Under the pieces are notes generated by a model, which saw only the letters and a list, made by a program, of their open reading frames with translations, ran no database searches and was not told the DNA's origin. Shown here one piece after another: positions 51,334 through 59,328 of a stretch of 64,000 nt of DNA. Each line of letters opens with the position of its first letter. Position 1 is the first letter of the stretch. Both the position numbers and the translations under genes were made by a program. The stretch comes from Desulfocorpusculum sp964414345 (lineage in GTDB: Bacteria; Desulfobacterota; Desulfocorpusculales; Desulfocorpusculum): contig CAYPWF010000005.1 in NCBI GenBank assembly GCA_964414345.1, positions 1 through 64,000 on the forward strand, written 5' to 3'.

Positions 51334-51936
51334 ATGCGTGAGCCTTTTGTTGAGTTTGTGAAAAGAGAACTGGGGCCCCGTACTCTTCTAATAGCCTGCG
51401 GCTTGCCGGCCTCCTGGAAGTCAGAAACCACGGAGGTCATAGAACAGCTAAAGGGCTACAAGAGACTTCGCACGGACATGATCCGCCTAGAGGTACTCAA
51501 GGGTGAAGATGTATTTGACGAAAAAGTGGCCTCCAATATGGACAAAAGAAAGATGGTCTACGACACCATGTTTCGCATGGCTGAGGAGCTGGCCTCCAAA
51601 GGGGAAAGTGTGATATTGGATGCCACCTTTGTGACCCAGGCATTGCGCAAGAGGGCGGCCCAGGTGGCAGACCGGCACAACATGAGCTTTGTGATCCAGC
51701 AGACTCAGTGCCCCCAGGAAGTCTCCTTACGGAGAATCGCCAGGCGCACAAAAGAGAACTATGAATCGAACGCTATAACCGAGCAGGCCTACTTCAACAA
51801 CGTGAAGAAATTCGAACCAGTGGATCTAGAGGACATCAAGGCAAGTTACCCGAATTTACGCGTAGTCCACCTGCTGGTGGACACTACTGAAGATCCGCCA
51901 GAGGCCTGGTACGTCATCGGAAAGACAGTTAGGTAA
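51334..51936 (+). CDS. P-loop kinase (AAA_33/zeta-toxin-like) with altered Walker A
   Basis: 200 residues. It corresponds to the C-terminal half of fused APH/ATP-binding proteins. Walker A reads GLPASWKSE, where the usual second glycine is tryptophan (GxxxxGK[ST] expected). Downstream are RTDMIRLEVL, GESVILDATFVTQALRKRA and the RRIARRTKE lid. The acceptor is unknown. GGGAGG lies before the ATG. No stop or frameshift links it to the previous gene, so the split is genuine. Confidence 0.8.
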   Translation: MREPFVEFVKRELGPRTLLIACGLPASWKSETTEVIEQLKGYKRLRTDMIRLEVLKGEDVFDEKVASNMDKRKMVYDTMFRMAEELASKGESVILDATFVTQALRKRAAQVADRHNMSFVIQQTQCPQEVSLRRIARRTKENYESNAITEQAYFNNVKKFEPVDLEDIKASYPNLRVVHLLVDTTEDPPEAWYVIGKTVR

Positions 51937-51950
51937 GGGTTTTGCTGCTC

Positions 51951-52283
51951 CTAGCCCTGGGCCGTTATCCCGAGCCGATCCTCACAGACTCTCATGCGGG
52001 CCTTGAGGTCCCCCATCTCATTGGCCAAGACCAGGTAATCCCGGTCGAACCTGGCCACAATGGCCCTGATGTTCTCCTTGATTTCGGTAAGTTCCGTCTC
52101 CATTCGCCCCAGACGCTCCTCCATGCGAGCAAATCTTTGGTCCATCTGGGCAAATCTTTGGTCCATCTGGGCAAATCTTTGGTCCATCTGGGCGAACCTC
52201 TGGTCCATCTCCCTTCTGAGGCCTTTGATCTCTTCCCGAATGTCTATGAGCACTTGCAAGGTGATGTCTTTGATCTCATCCAT
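51951..52283 (-). CDS. small heptad-repeat coiled-coil protein
   Basis: 110 residues, predicted to be almost entirely helical. MDQRFAQ is repeated in a row three times with a fourth MDQRFAR, giving perfect heptads, followed by MEERLGRMETELTEI. No other domain is visible. The repeats are encoded by 21-bp tandem units. Small proteins of this kind are common but their function is generally unknown; scaffolding or oligomerisation is possible. It is convergent with the P-loop kinase gene. Confidence 0.7.
   Translation of the reverse strand: MDEIKDITLQVLIDIREEIKGLRREMDQRFAQMDQRFAQMDQRFAQMDQRFARMEERLGRMETELTEIKENIRAIVARFDRDYLVLANEMGDLKARMRVCEDRLGITAQG
52130..52213. repeat. 21-bp tandem repeat inside the coiled-coil gene
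   Basis: Four units of 21 bp at 52130-52150, 52151-52171, 52172-52192 and 52193-52213. The first three are identical at the DNA level and the fourth differs at several positions. Each encodes one heptad, so unit gain or loss keeps frame. Confidence 0.9.
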
Positions 52284-52365
52284 TGAAACCCGCCTCCTTG
52301 CCTTTTGGGCACAGAGCGCAGCTGGGCCAAGGGCTTCTTGAGGACCATTCTAACATGGAAACTGC

Positions 52366-52561
52366 TAGACCGCATTATTCAAGATGAGTTGACAACACAG
52401 CCCATCTTCATGATAGATCAGGACACACCCCTCCATGCTCAAAAACACCCTGATCTTCTTTTTCATATTTGGAACAGGTTCCAGTCGGCATATCTCAAAG
52501 CGCACCGGGGCTTCTTTGCGCAGCCCCAAAAGTCAAAGGTCTTGGAGTATGATCTGGGCCA
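52366..52561 (-). repeat. dispersed 198-bp element, copy 5 (minus orientation)
   Basis: TAGACCGCATTAT at 52366-52378 and GATCTGGGCCA ending at 52561 form the ends. On the minus strand it contains TTTGACTTTTGGGGCT, a GGGGC...GCCCC hairpin and GTGTTTTTGAGCATGG. It occupies most of the 313-bp gap between the coiled-coil gene and oppF; nothing else was found there. Confidence 0.75.
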
Positions 52562-52596
52562 GCTTTTCTCTTTGCGCTCCAGCCAAGGCAGACCCT

Positions 52597-53628
52597 TCAT
52601 TGCCCTGCCACTTTCCAGCAGCGCACCAGGTGCCCTTTCATAGGGTAGAATCTGATCTCACCCTGCCTGCAACGCTCCTCCACCAGCCAGCAGCGGGCTT
52701 GGAACCTGCAGCCAGGCGGAGGATCCAAAGCGGTTCCCACCTCTCCTTTTAGCAAAGGTGGTTCTTTGCGCATCTCAGGATCGGGCGCCGGCAGTGCTGC
52801 CCAAAGCCCCTTTGAGTAGGGATGAAAGACGCGGCTTTCCAGTGCCTCTGCAGGGGCGTACTCCATTATTTGCCCCCCATACATTATGGCAACTCGGTGG
52901 CTCACATACCTTACCAGATGCAGGTCATGGCTGATGAAGAGATAACTGAGGCCCATGTCTCTTTGCAGTTCCAGGAGCAAATTGATGATCTGAGCCTGCA
53001 CTGAGACATCCAGAGCAGAAACCGGCTCATCGCACACCAACAAAGAGGGCTCCACTGTGAGAGCCCTTGCAATACATATTCTCTGACGCTGGCCCCCTGA
53101 GAACTCATGAGGGTATTTTGCCGCTGCCCCCCTGGGAAGCCCAACCCTCTCCAGGAGCTCTCCCACCCTCTTCCTCCTTTCCCATCGGCTTTTGAGTCCC
53201 CTTTGCATGAATCCCTCTTCCAGCATCTGGCCCACGGTCATCCTAGGATTCAAAGAGCCGTAAGGATCCTGGAAAACTATCTGCACTTTGCTTCTAAAAA
53301 CCTTGAGAGCTTGGCCTTCAAGTGAGGCCACATCCTGCCCCTCGAACCTGATGACACCTTTGTCCAGCTCCAAGAGCCGCAAGACCAGCCTTCCCAATGT
53401 TGACTTTCCGCAGCCCGACTCTCCCACAAGCCCTAAAATCCCGCTCCTTGGCACATCCAGATCTATCCCGTCCACAGCATGAACCCAGGCAACGGGTCTC
53501 TGGAAAAAACCCCGTCGTATTGGGAACCACTTGTAAAGATCACGCACCTGAAGGATGGAGCCTCCCTGCTGGGAAAAGTCCTCTTTTGCCTGATCCAGAA
53601 GTTCCATTGCCCAAGCCCTGCCTACCAT
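52597..53628 (-). CDS. oppF: oligopeptide/dipeptide ABC transporter ATP-binding protein (OppF type)
   Basis: 343 residues, one of the two ATPases of the importer. Walker A GESGCGKSTLGRL, signature SGGQRQRICIARAL, Walker B LLVCDEPVSALD and switch histidine ISHDLHLV are intact. The C-terminal oligopeptide-family extension carries cysteines (PGCRFQARC, CWKVAG) that may bind a cluster in this family. It begins 6 bases after oppD; an ATG 7 codons in is a possible alternative start. Confidence 0.93.
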   Translation of the reverse strand: MVGRAWAMELLDQAKEDFSQQGGSILQVRDLYKWFPIRRGFFQRPVAWVHAVDGIDLDVPRSGILGLVGESGCGKSTLGRLVLRLLELDKGVIRFEGQDVASLEGQALKVFRSKVQIVFQDPYGSLNPRMTVGQMLEEGFMQRGLKSRWERRKRVGELLERVGLPRGAAAKYPHEFSGGQRQRICIARALTVEPSLLVCDEPVSALDVSVQAQIINLLLELQRDMGLSYLFISHDLHLVRYVSHRVAIMYGGQIMEYAPAEALESRVFHPYSKGLWAALPAPDPEMRKEPPLLKGEVGTALDPPPGCRFQARCWLVEERCRQGEIRFYPMKGHLVRCWKVAGQ

Positions 53629-53634
53629 GTTGCC

Positions 53635-54693
53635 TTACCAGCTTCCATGAACCACAGGACATCTGGCTTTATGGTTTTGCGCGAAGTGGCACATCTCTGG
53701 AAGCTCCTCCCTGCAACGTTTGATGGCCAAGGCACACCTGGGGTGGAAAGGGCATCCTCGGGGCCTCTTTGCCGGATCCGGCACACTGCCGGGGATTGCC
53801 GGCAGAAGCTCACCCTTCTTGGCCCTGGCTGGGAGCGATGCCATGAGGCCCCGTGTATAGGGATGGGCCGGCGCCTTGAAGATCTCACCTACGCTTGATT
53901 CCTCCAGCACCATTCCCGAATACATCACCACGGCCCTGTGAGCTATCTGGGCCACCACGGCCAAATCGTGGGTGATGTATAACAAGGCCATGGAGCGCGT
54001 CTCCAGAAGCTCCTTGAAAAGCCTCAGGATCTGAGCCTGGATGGTCACATCCAGGGCTGTTGTAGGCTCATCGGCTATGAGCAGCTTTGGCTGACAAGCC
54101 AGAGCCATGGCTATCACGACCCTTTGCCTCTGGCCTCCGCTCAATTGATGGGGATAGTCCTGAGCCCTCCTGTCCGGATCCGGCATTCCCACGGCCCTCA
54201 GAAGCTCCATAACTCTCTGGGCCGCTTTCTGGCCCGAAATCCCCTCGTGCACAGCCAGCACCTCTTGGATCTGGTGACCCACCGTAAAGACCGGGTTGAG
54301 GGAAGTCATGGGTTCCTGAAATATCATGGATATTTCTTTGCCCCTTATGCGCTGGAGCTCCCGCTCCCCCAGTTCCAAGAGCTCCTGACCCATGAATCGT
54401 ATGCTGCCGCCCTCCACCTTGGCCGGCGGCGAGGGCAAAAGCCCCATCACACTCAAAGCGGTGAGGGTCTTGCCGCAACCTGACTCCCCTACCAGGGAGA
54501 CAACCTCCCCGTTTCCGAGCCGGAGGTCCACCCCGGCTAGAGCCAGCACAGGCTCCTCACCATCTTCCCCCTGGAAAGAGACCTTGAGATCTCTGATTTC
54601 CAGAAGAGGCTGCTTTGAATCTGAGAATTCCCCCGGTTCACCCATGGAGTCTCCCGCCCAAGCCGAGCCAGCCTTTGGGGACCGATCAGCCAT
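53635..54693 (-). CDS. oppD: oligopeptide/dipeptide ABC transporter ATP-binding protein (OppD type)
   Basis: 352 residues. Walker A GESGCGKTLTALSVMG, signature LSGGQRQRVVIAMALA, Walker B LLIADEPTTALD and ITHDLAVVA are present, with the C-terminal GCPFHPRCALAIKRC motif. The first ~30 residues are a non-conserved extension. It lies 3 bases after oppC. Confidence 0.93.
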   Translation of the reverse strand: MADRSPKAGSAWAGDSMGEPGEFSDSKQPLLEIRDLKVSFQGEDGEEPVLALAGVDLRLGNGEVVSLVGESGCGKTLTALSVMGLLPSPPAKVEGGSIRFMGQELLELGERELQRIRGKEISMIFQEPMTSLNPVFTVGHQIQEVLAVHEGISGQKAAQRVMELLRAVGMPDPDRRAQDYPHQLSGGQRQRVVIAMALACQPKLLIADEPTTALDVTIQAQILRLFKELLETRSMALLYITHDLAVVAQIAHRAVVMYSGMVLEESSVGEIFKAPAHPYTRGLMASLPARAKKGELLPAIPGSVPDPAKRPRGCPFHPRCALAIKRCREELPEMCHFAQNHKARCPVVHGSW

Positions 54694-54696
54694 TTG

Positions 54697-55827
54697 TTAG
54701 GCCTTTCTCTGCCTCAACCTGGGATTCAAGGCTTCTCTCAGTCCCTCTCCGAAGAGGTTGAAGGCCAGCACCACCAGGAGCACTGCACATCCAGGAATAA
54801 GGGTCAGCCACGGGGCGTCGAACAGGAACCTTTTCCCGTCCGAAAGGATGTTCCCCCAGGTGGCATGGGGGGGCGGCACCCCAAAGCCCAAAAAACTCAA
54901 ACCCGCCTCGGTTAAGATCGCCCCTGCTATGCCCAGGGTTGCCGAAACCAGCACAGGAGCTATTCCATTGGGCACCAGATGGCGGAAGATGATCCTTGCG
55001 TCCGATAGGCCTAAGGCCTTTGCTGCGGCCACAAAGTCCTGCTCCCTCAAAGCCAGGAATTCAGCCCTCACGAACCTGGCCGTGCCCATCCAGCTTGTAA
55101 GACCTATTACCGCCATGATGTTGTAGATGCTGGCCGGCAACAGGGCCACCACGGTCAGGATCAAAAAAAAGCTGGGAAAGCAAAGCATCACGTCCACAAG
55201 CCTCATTATGAGTGTGTCTACGGAAATGCAAGGCAGTGTCAGAGCACGGGCCAAGACTCCCTTTTTCCCTCCCGCCAGCCTGGCCCCCCAAAACAGCAAA
55301 ACTGATGTAAGACCAAACGCCAGGCCCAGTCCATAGGCCCCTTTCCAGAGGGCCCCAAAAGCCCCAGCAAACCCCAGGCATCCCCCTAGAGAGCTCAAAC
55401 CCAAGGCCTTTGGTCCGTAGTAACCGGCCAGACCTCCCAAGAAAATTCCGATTCCCACGGCTATTCCCACGGCCACAAATCCCACTGTCAGTGAAACCCA
55501 TGCCCCCTGCATCATTCGCGAGAACACATCCCTGCCCAGGTCATCCGTGCCTAGAATATAGATTCCCAAAGGGGGAAGCTCGTGAGGTTTGAGAAGCTCC
55601 ACCCTGGCCTTGGAAAGAGGAGGACGCAGCTTCTCGGGCAGCCGCACCAGGGAGGGGTCAAGCACGGGTCGCTCCCCAGTGGTGAGGCCTACCCCCAAGA
55701 CAGCCACGCCTAAAAAAAGCAGGAATACCAAAAGACCGGCAACGGCCATCTTACGCCTTCGAAACTGCTTCCAGAAATCACTCCACAGGGATTCTGCCTG
55801 CTCCTTCTCCTGTTCCCCTACGTCCAC
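54697..55827 (-). CDS. oppC: oligopeptide ABC transporter permease (OppC type) with inserted segment
   Basis: 376-residue inner-membrane permease. N-terminal helix AVAGLLVFLLFLGVAVLGVG, LGTDDLGRDVFSRMMQGAW and the EAA-loop FVRAEFLALREQDFVAAAKALG with HLVPN are typical. It is about 70 residues longer than usual OppC/DppC because of a hydrophobic, glycine-rich insertion (LSSLGGCLGFAGAFGALWKG to LLFWGARLAGGKKG) after the second helix, perhaps two extra membrane passes. Confidence 0.92.
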   Translation of the reverse strand: MDVGEQEKEQAESLWSDFWKQFRRRKMAVAGLLVFLLFLGVAVLGVGLTTGERPVLDPSLVRLPEKLRPPLSKARVELLKPHELPPLGIYILGTDDLGRDVFSRMMQGAWVSLTVGFVAVGIAVGIGIFLGGLAGYYGPKALGLSSLGGCLGFAGAFGALWKGAYGLGLAFGLTSVLLFWGARLAGGKKGVLARALTLPCISVDTLIMRLVDVMLCFPSFFLILTVVALLPASIYNIMAVIGLTSWMGTARFVRAEFLALREQDFVAAAKALGLSDARIIFRHLVPNGIAPVLVSATLGIAGAILTEAGLSFLGFGVPPPHATWGNILSDGKRFLFDAPWLTLIPGCAVLLVVLAFNLFGEGLREALNPRLRQRKA

Positions 55828-55855
55828 AGCCAGTCCCTCATGATTTTGTAGTCTT

Positions 55856-56815
55856 TCACAGCCTTATCCTAGGATCCACCAACATGTACAGGACGTCCGA
55901 AACCAAGGTACCCAACAAAACAAGCACTGCCGAGATAAAGTTGAGAGTAAGTATCACGGGGTAATCCCTGGCCAAAATGGCCTCGTAGGCCATTCTACCC
56001 ATGCCGGGCCAGGAGAAAATGGACTCTATGATGACCGAACCCCCTATAAGGCCTGGGATCATAAGCCCGAACATGGTCACAAAGGGCAAAAGTGCGTTTC
56101 TTAAAGCATGCTTGTAATGCACCATGTCTGAGGGAAGTCCCTTGGCTTTGGCTGTGCGCACATAATCTTGGGACTCCACCTCCAGCATCTGGCCTCTCAC
56201 ATACCTGGAAAGCTCTGCAATCCCCACAGTGGCCCCCAGCACCGAGGGTATGACCAGGTGCCAAAGCCGGTCCATCCATCTGGCCAGGCCCTTTGTCTCT
56301 CCCAATCCGAAGGTTTCCATACCTATGACAGGAACCTGCAAAAGACTCACCACCCCGATGATAAGCAGGTAAGCGAAGAAAAAACCCGGGATGGAAATCA
56401 GGAAATAGGCCACGAAAGTCATCGTCCTGTCGAACCGCCCTCCCCTTCTCACAGCAGCAGTTATTCCCAAGGGAAAGGAGATGGTCCAGGTCAAAAGAGA
56501 GCCCACCAGAAAAAGAGGCAGGCTGTTGAGGAATCTCTCCCAGATCTTTCCCAGCACAGGTTGGTGATCTTTCCAAGATACCGTGTTTCCTCCCAGGAGA
56601 TCCTGATAAAAAAGAAGGTATTGCACATGGAGGGGCTGGTCCAGGTGGAAGGCTTTGCGGAACCTCTCTACCATCTCGGGTGTAAACTTGGGGTTTAGGG
56701 GATCCACCTGACTTGGCTCACCAGGAGCCATGTGCACCACTGCAAAGGAAATCACCGAGACGAAAAAGAGAGTCACTATCTTCTGTAGAAAGCTCCTAGC
56801 AAGAAACGAGATCAT
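55856..56815 (-). CDS. oppB: oligopeptide ABC transporter permease (OppB type)
   Basis: 319 residues with six predicted membrane helices. The N-terminus FVSVISFAVVHMAPGEP, the motif TWTISFPLGITAA, the EAA loop YVRGQMLEVESQDYVRTAKAKG and GLIGGSVIIESIFSWPGMG define the DppB/OppB family. It lies 28 bases before oppC and 216 bases after oppA. Confidence 0.94.
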   Translation of the reverse strand: MISFLARSFLQKIVTLFFVSVISFAVVHMAPGEPSQVDPLNPKFTPEMVERFRKAFHLDQPLHVQYLLFYQDLLGGNTVSWKDHQPVLGKIWERFLNSLPLFLVGSLLTWTISFPLGITAAVRRGGRFDRTMTFVAYFLISIPGFFFAYLLIIGVVSLLQVPVIGMETFGLGETKGLARWMDRLWHLVIPSVLGATVGIAELSRYVRGQMLEVESQDYVRTAKAKGLPSDMVHYKHALRNALLPFVTMFGLMIPGLIGGSVIIESIFSWPGMGRMAYEAILARDYPVILTLNFISAVLVLLGTLVSDVLYMLVDPRIRL

Positions 56816-56820
56816 GGGCC

Positions 56821-57031
56821 TATCCTGCCTCCCTCATCCTTCCTCCCCTTCTCCCTGCCCTTTCACCCTTCACCCTTCACTCTTCATTCTTCACTCTTAA
56901 TTCTTCATTCTTCACTCTTAATTCTTCATTCTTCACTCTCACTCTTCACTCTTCATTCTTCATTCTTCATTTCTCCCCCTCTCCCCTTCCCCGCGTCTCC
57001 GCCTCTCCGAGTCTCCCCCTCCCCCTCCTTC
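56821..57031. repeat. pyrimidine-rich degenerate repeat between oppA and oppB
   Basis: The plus strand is almost pure C/T with occasional A: variations on TTCATTCTTCACTC and CACCCTTCAC, including two tandem 21-base units around 56883-56925, then CTCCCCCT-type runs. In the oppA-oppB transcript it would read as GAAGAATGAAGAGTGAAG-type purine sequence. No ORF or gene was seen. Confidence 0.85.
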
Positions 57032-59116
57032 TCATTCCTTATCAAACACCGGGGCCTGCGGGAGTTTCACCCATTTGTTGAAGTGAAAAGCGTAATTGCC
57101 TGTCCGGGTGGGCGTAATCCTCTTGTAAACAGGATTCCCTTCAGGGTCCTTATCCATTATGACTATTCTCCTGTCCAGAACCGCCGTCCAACGGGTAACG
57201 TACAGGAAGGTGTAGGGCTGCTGTGCTGCTATGATCTCGTGAAGGCGTCTGCAGAGCCTTACCTGTTCTTCATGCCTGTATTCCTGTCTTATCCTCACTA
57301 TGAGCTCATCCGCCTCTGGGTCCTGAAAGCCCACAAAGTTCAGCTGGTGGGGACCAGTCTGGCTGGAATGCCATATCTGGTAAAGGTCCGGATCAATTCC
57401 CATGGACCAGCCCAACACAACCGCATCAAAATCCCTCTTGTTTATGCGCTCGTTGATGAAAACAGCCCACTCCACCATGTCGGTGCGCACCTCTATACCC
57501 AACTGCCGCCAGGAGTCTTGGGCTATGGCCAGGATGGCTTTGCGAAGCTCATTCCCGCTATTGGTGATGAGGGTAAAGCGCATGGGCTGACCGTTTTTGG
57601 AAAGCCGGCCTGAGCCGTCCTTGCGCCAGCCCGCTTCTTCCAAGAGCCGCAGTGCCCCCTCTGGGTCATAAGCAAGAGCTGGAATCCCGGGGTCGTAGTA
57701 ATCGGTTTGTTTTGGAAAGGGGCCAGTGATCCTCTCTGCCTGGCCGTGAAGCACGTAATCCAGGATCTTTTCCACGTCTATTGCCATGCCCAGGGCTTTC
57801 CTGACCCGCACATCGTTGAAGGGCTCTCTTCTTAGGTTGTAGCCGATGTAGGTGTACCCGAAGGAGATGCCCGAGAAGGCCTGGAACCTGGGGTCATGCT
57901 GTAGCCTCTCCACCTGGTGAGGCTGCACCGCATAGGAGTCCAAGGTGCCTGCATAGAACTCCATTTCCTGGGTGACAAGGTCAGGCACAACCCTGAATAT
58001 GTATTCCTGGTAATTGGGGGGACCCTCCCAGTAATGCTCGAAGCGGGCAAGGCTTACAAACTGGTCGGTCTTCCATTCTTTGAACTTGAACGGCCCGCAG
58101 CCTACCGGATTTCTGTTGAAATTGCTTTGTCTTATTCCGAAGTTGGATGGATCCATGGATCTTTTTTGAGCCTCTTTTCTCAAAGCCTCCTTGTTAAGAA
58201 GGTGCTGGGGCAGGATCCCCATGCTCCATGTACCTAAGGCCGGGGAGTAAAGCCTTTTATACACGACCCTCACGGTTCTCTCGTCCGGGGTCTCCACTCT
58301 CAGGACCGGTTCGAAGTCAGAGATCCTAGGTGAGAGGTTGGCTGGATCCATTATGGCCTGATAAGTAAATTGCACATCCTTGGAAGTTACAGGCACTCCA
58401 TCATGAAAGAGCACCCCTTCTCTCATGTGGAAAACTATCACTGGGTTGTGCTCCACAGCTGGAAGAATCTCCCTGGCTATGTGAACCTGCGCCCCCGGAT
58501 CCACCTCTTGCGGGAAAAGGCAATAATTCTCTGGCTTGAAGGAGTCGAAGTAGCCTTCCCCCAGAAGGGGCTCCAGCTTTAGAAAAAAATCCTGGTCCAC
58601 CTCCTTGAGAGTGATCTTCACGAGGGGAGGCGCCTGGACCTGCACCTGTGCGGCCCGCGATTCCGGCTGGCCCGGCACCTTCACAGAGAGAAAGCGGGGT
58701 GGCTCTGCAATTAGCTCCACCCCGCTCACCTGAGGCCATCGGCCGAGCTCCTGCCTCAGCCAAGCCAGGATTTCTTCCTCTGAACCGCCTTGCATCCCAA
58801 GGGGAGGCTTGTAAAGCCTGAAGTAGGCTTCTTCGCTGATTTCCCAGTGGCTTGCCACACGTCCCCTGAATCTCAAATCCTCGTCCCTGTCCAAAAGCCC
58901 CTCAAAGATCAGGCCGGCCAGTTCCACGCTGGAGCTGTCTGCTGCCAGAATCGGATTCAGGAGGCTTGCATCCCCTATGGAGCCCGTGATGTACTGGGTA
59001 AGTCTTCTGGGATTCCCCCTTGTCTGCTCCTCGTAAGTGGGCACCCATAGCAGGGACTGAAGCAGCATCCCCACAACCAGCAAAGGTGTCACCATCAGGA
59101 TTTTTTTTACAAGCAT
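57032..59116 (-). CDS. oppA: oligopeptide-binding protein of ABC importer (SBP_bac_5)
   Basis: 694 residues, longer than usual (about 530-600). The N-terminal hydrophobic segment ILMVTPLLVVGMLLQSLLW is a signal peptide or anchor without a clear lipobox. The solute-binding domain shows SLLNPILAADSSSVELAGLI, VFHMREGVLFHDGVPVTSKDV, GCGPFKFKEWK and FNDVRVRKALGMAIDVEKIL. About 120 residues after the first of these (roughly 90-215) are extra. Its ATG is only 4 bases from a repeat element, and no good ribosome site is visible there. It leads the oppABCDF operon. Confidence 0.92.
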   Translation of the reverse strand: MLVKKILMVTPLLVVGMLLQSLLWVPTYEEQTRGNPRRLTQYITGSIGDASLLNPILAADSSSVELAGLIFEGLLDRDEDLRFRGRVASHWEISEEAYFRLYKPPLGMQGGSEEEILAWLRQELGRWPQVSGVELIAEPPRFLSVKVPGQPESRAAQVQVQAPPLVKITLKEVDQDFFLKLEPLLGEGYFDSFKPENYCLFPQEVDPGAQVHIAREILPAVEHNPVIVFHMREGVLFHDGVPVTSKDVQFTYQAIMDPANLSPRISDFEPVLRVETPDERTVRVVYKRLYSPALGTWSMGILPQHLLNKEALRKEAQKRSMDPSNFGIRQSNFNRNPVGCGPFKFKEWKTDQFVSLARFEHYWEGPPNYQEYIFRVVPDLVTQEMEFYAGTLDSYAVQPHQVERLQHDPRFQAFSGISFGYTYIGYNLRREPFNDVRVRKALGMAIDVEKILDYVLHGQAERITGPFPKQTDYYDPGIPALAYDPEGALRLLEEAGWRKDGSGRLSKNGQPMRFTLITNSGNELRKAILAIAQDSWRQLGIEVRTDMVEWAVFINERINKRDFDAVVLGWSMGIDPDLYQIWHSSQTGPHQLNFVGFQDPEADELIVRIRQEYRHEEQVRLCRRLHEIIAAQQPYTFLYVTRWTAVLDRRIVIMDKDPEGNPVYKRITPTRTGNYAFHFNKWVKLPQAPVFDKE

Positions 59117-59120
59117 CGCT

Positions 59121-59316
59121 TAGCCCGGATTATTCTCGAGGACCGGGGGTATTTGGGGCTGAGCCCAAATCCCACGTTGCTGTTTGCTCTGTTCAGGTTT
59201 CAATCAGGGCCGGACCCGCAACAAAGAAATGCGGTGTTCTTGACCGTGATTCAGTTCACATCTAGACATAATGGTGTCAGCCAGCATTATCCACCCCTGG
59301 GTGAAAAACGCGAGGC
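59121..59316 (+). repeat. dispersed 198-bp element, copy 6
   Basis: Left end TAGCCCGGATTAT at 59121-59133; internal hairpin ATTTGGG/CCCAAAT at 59151-59170; the right end is degraded, so 59316 is approximate. It fills the gap between the GAPDH-like gene and oppA, including the place where the oppA promoter or ribosome site would be. Confidence 0.7.
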
Positions 59317-59328
59317 AAGTGATGAGTT

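Noticed and set aside
56860..56990. Short regularly repeated motifs that could be taken for a CRISPR array
   Set aside because: There are no spacers of unique sequence; the units are 7-21 bases of C/T-rich sequence in direct succession, and no cas gene is near.
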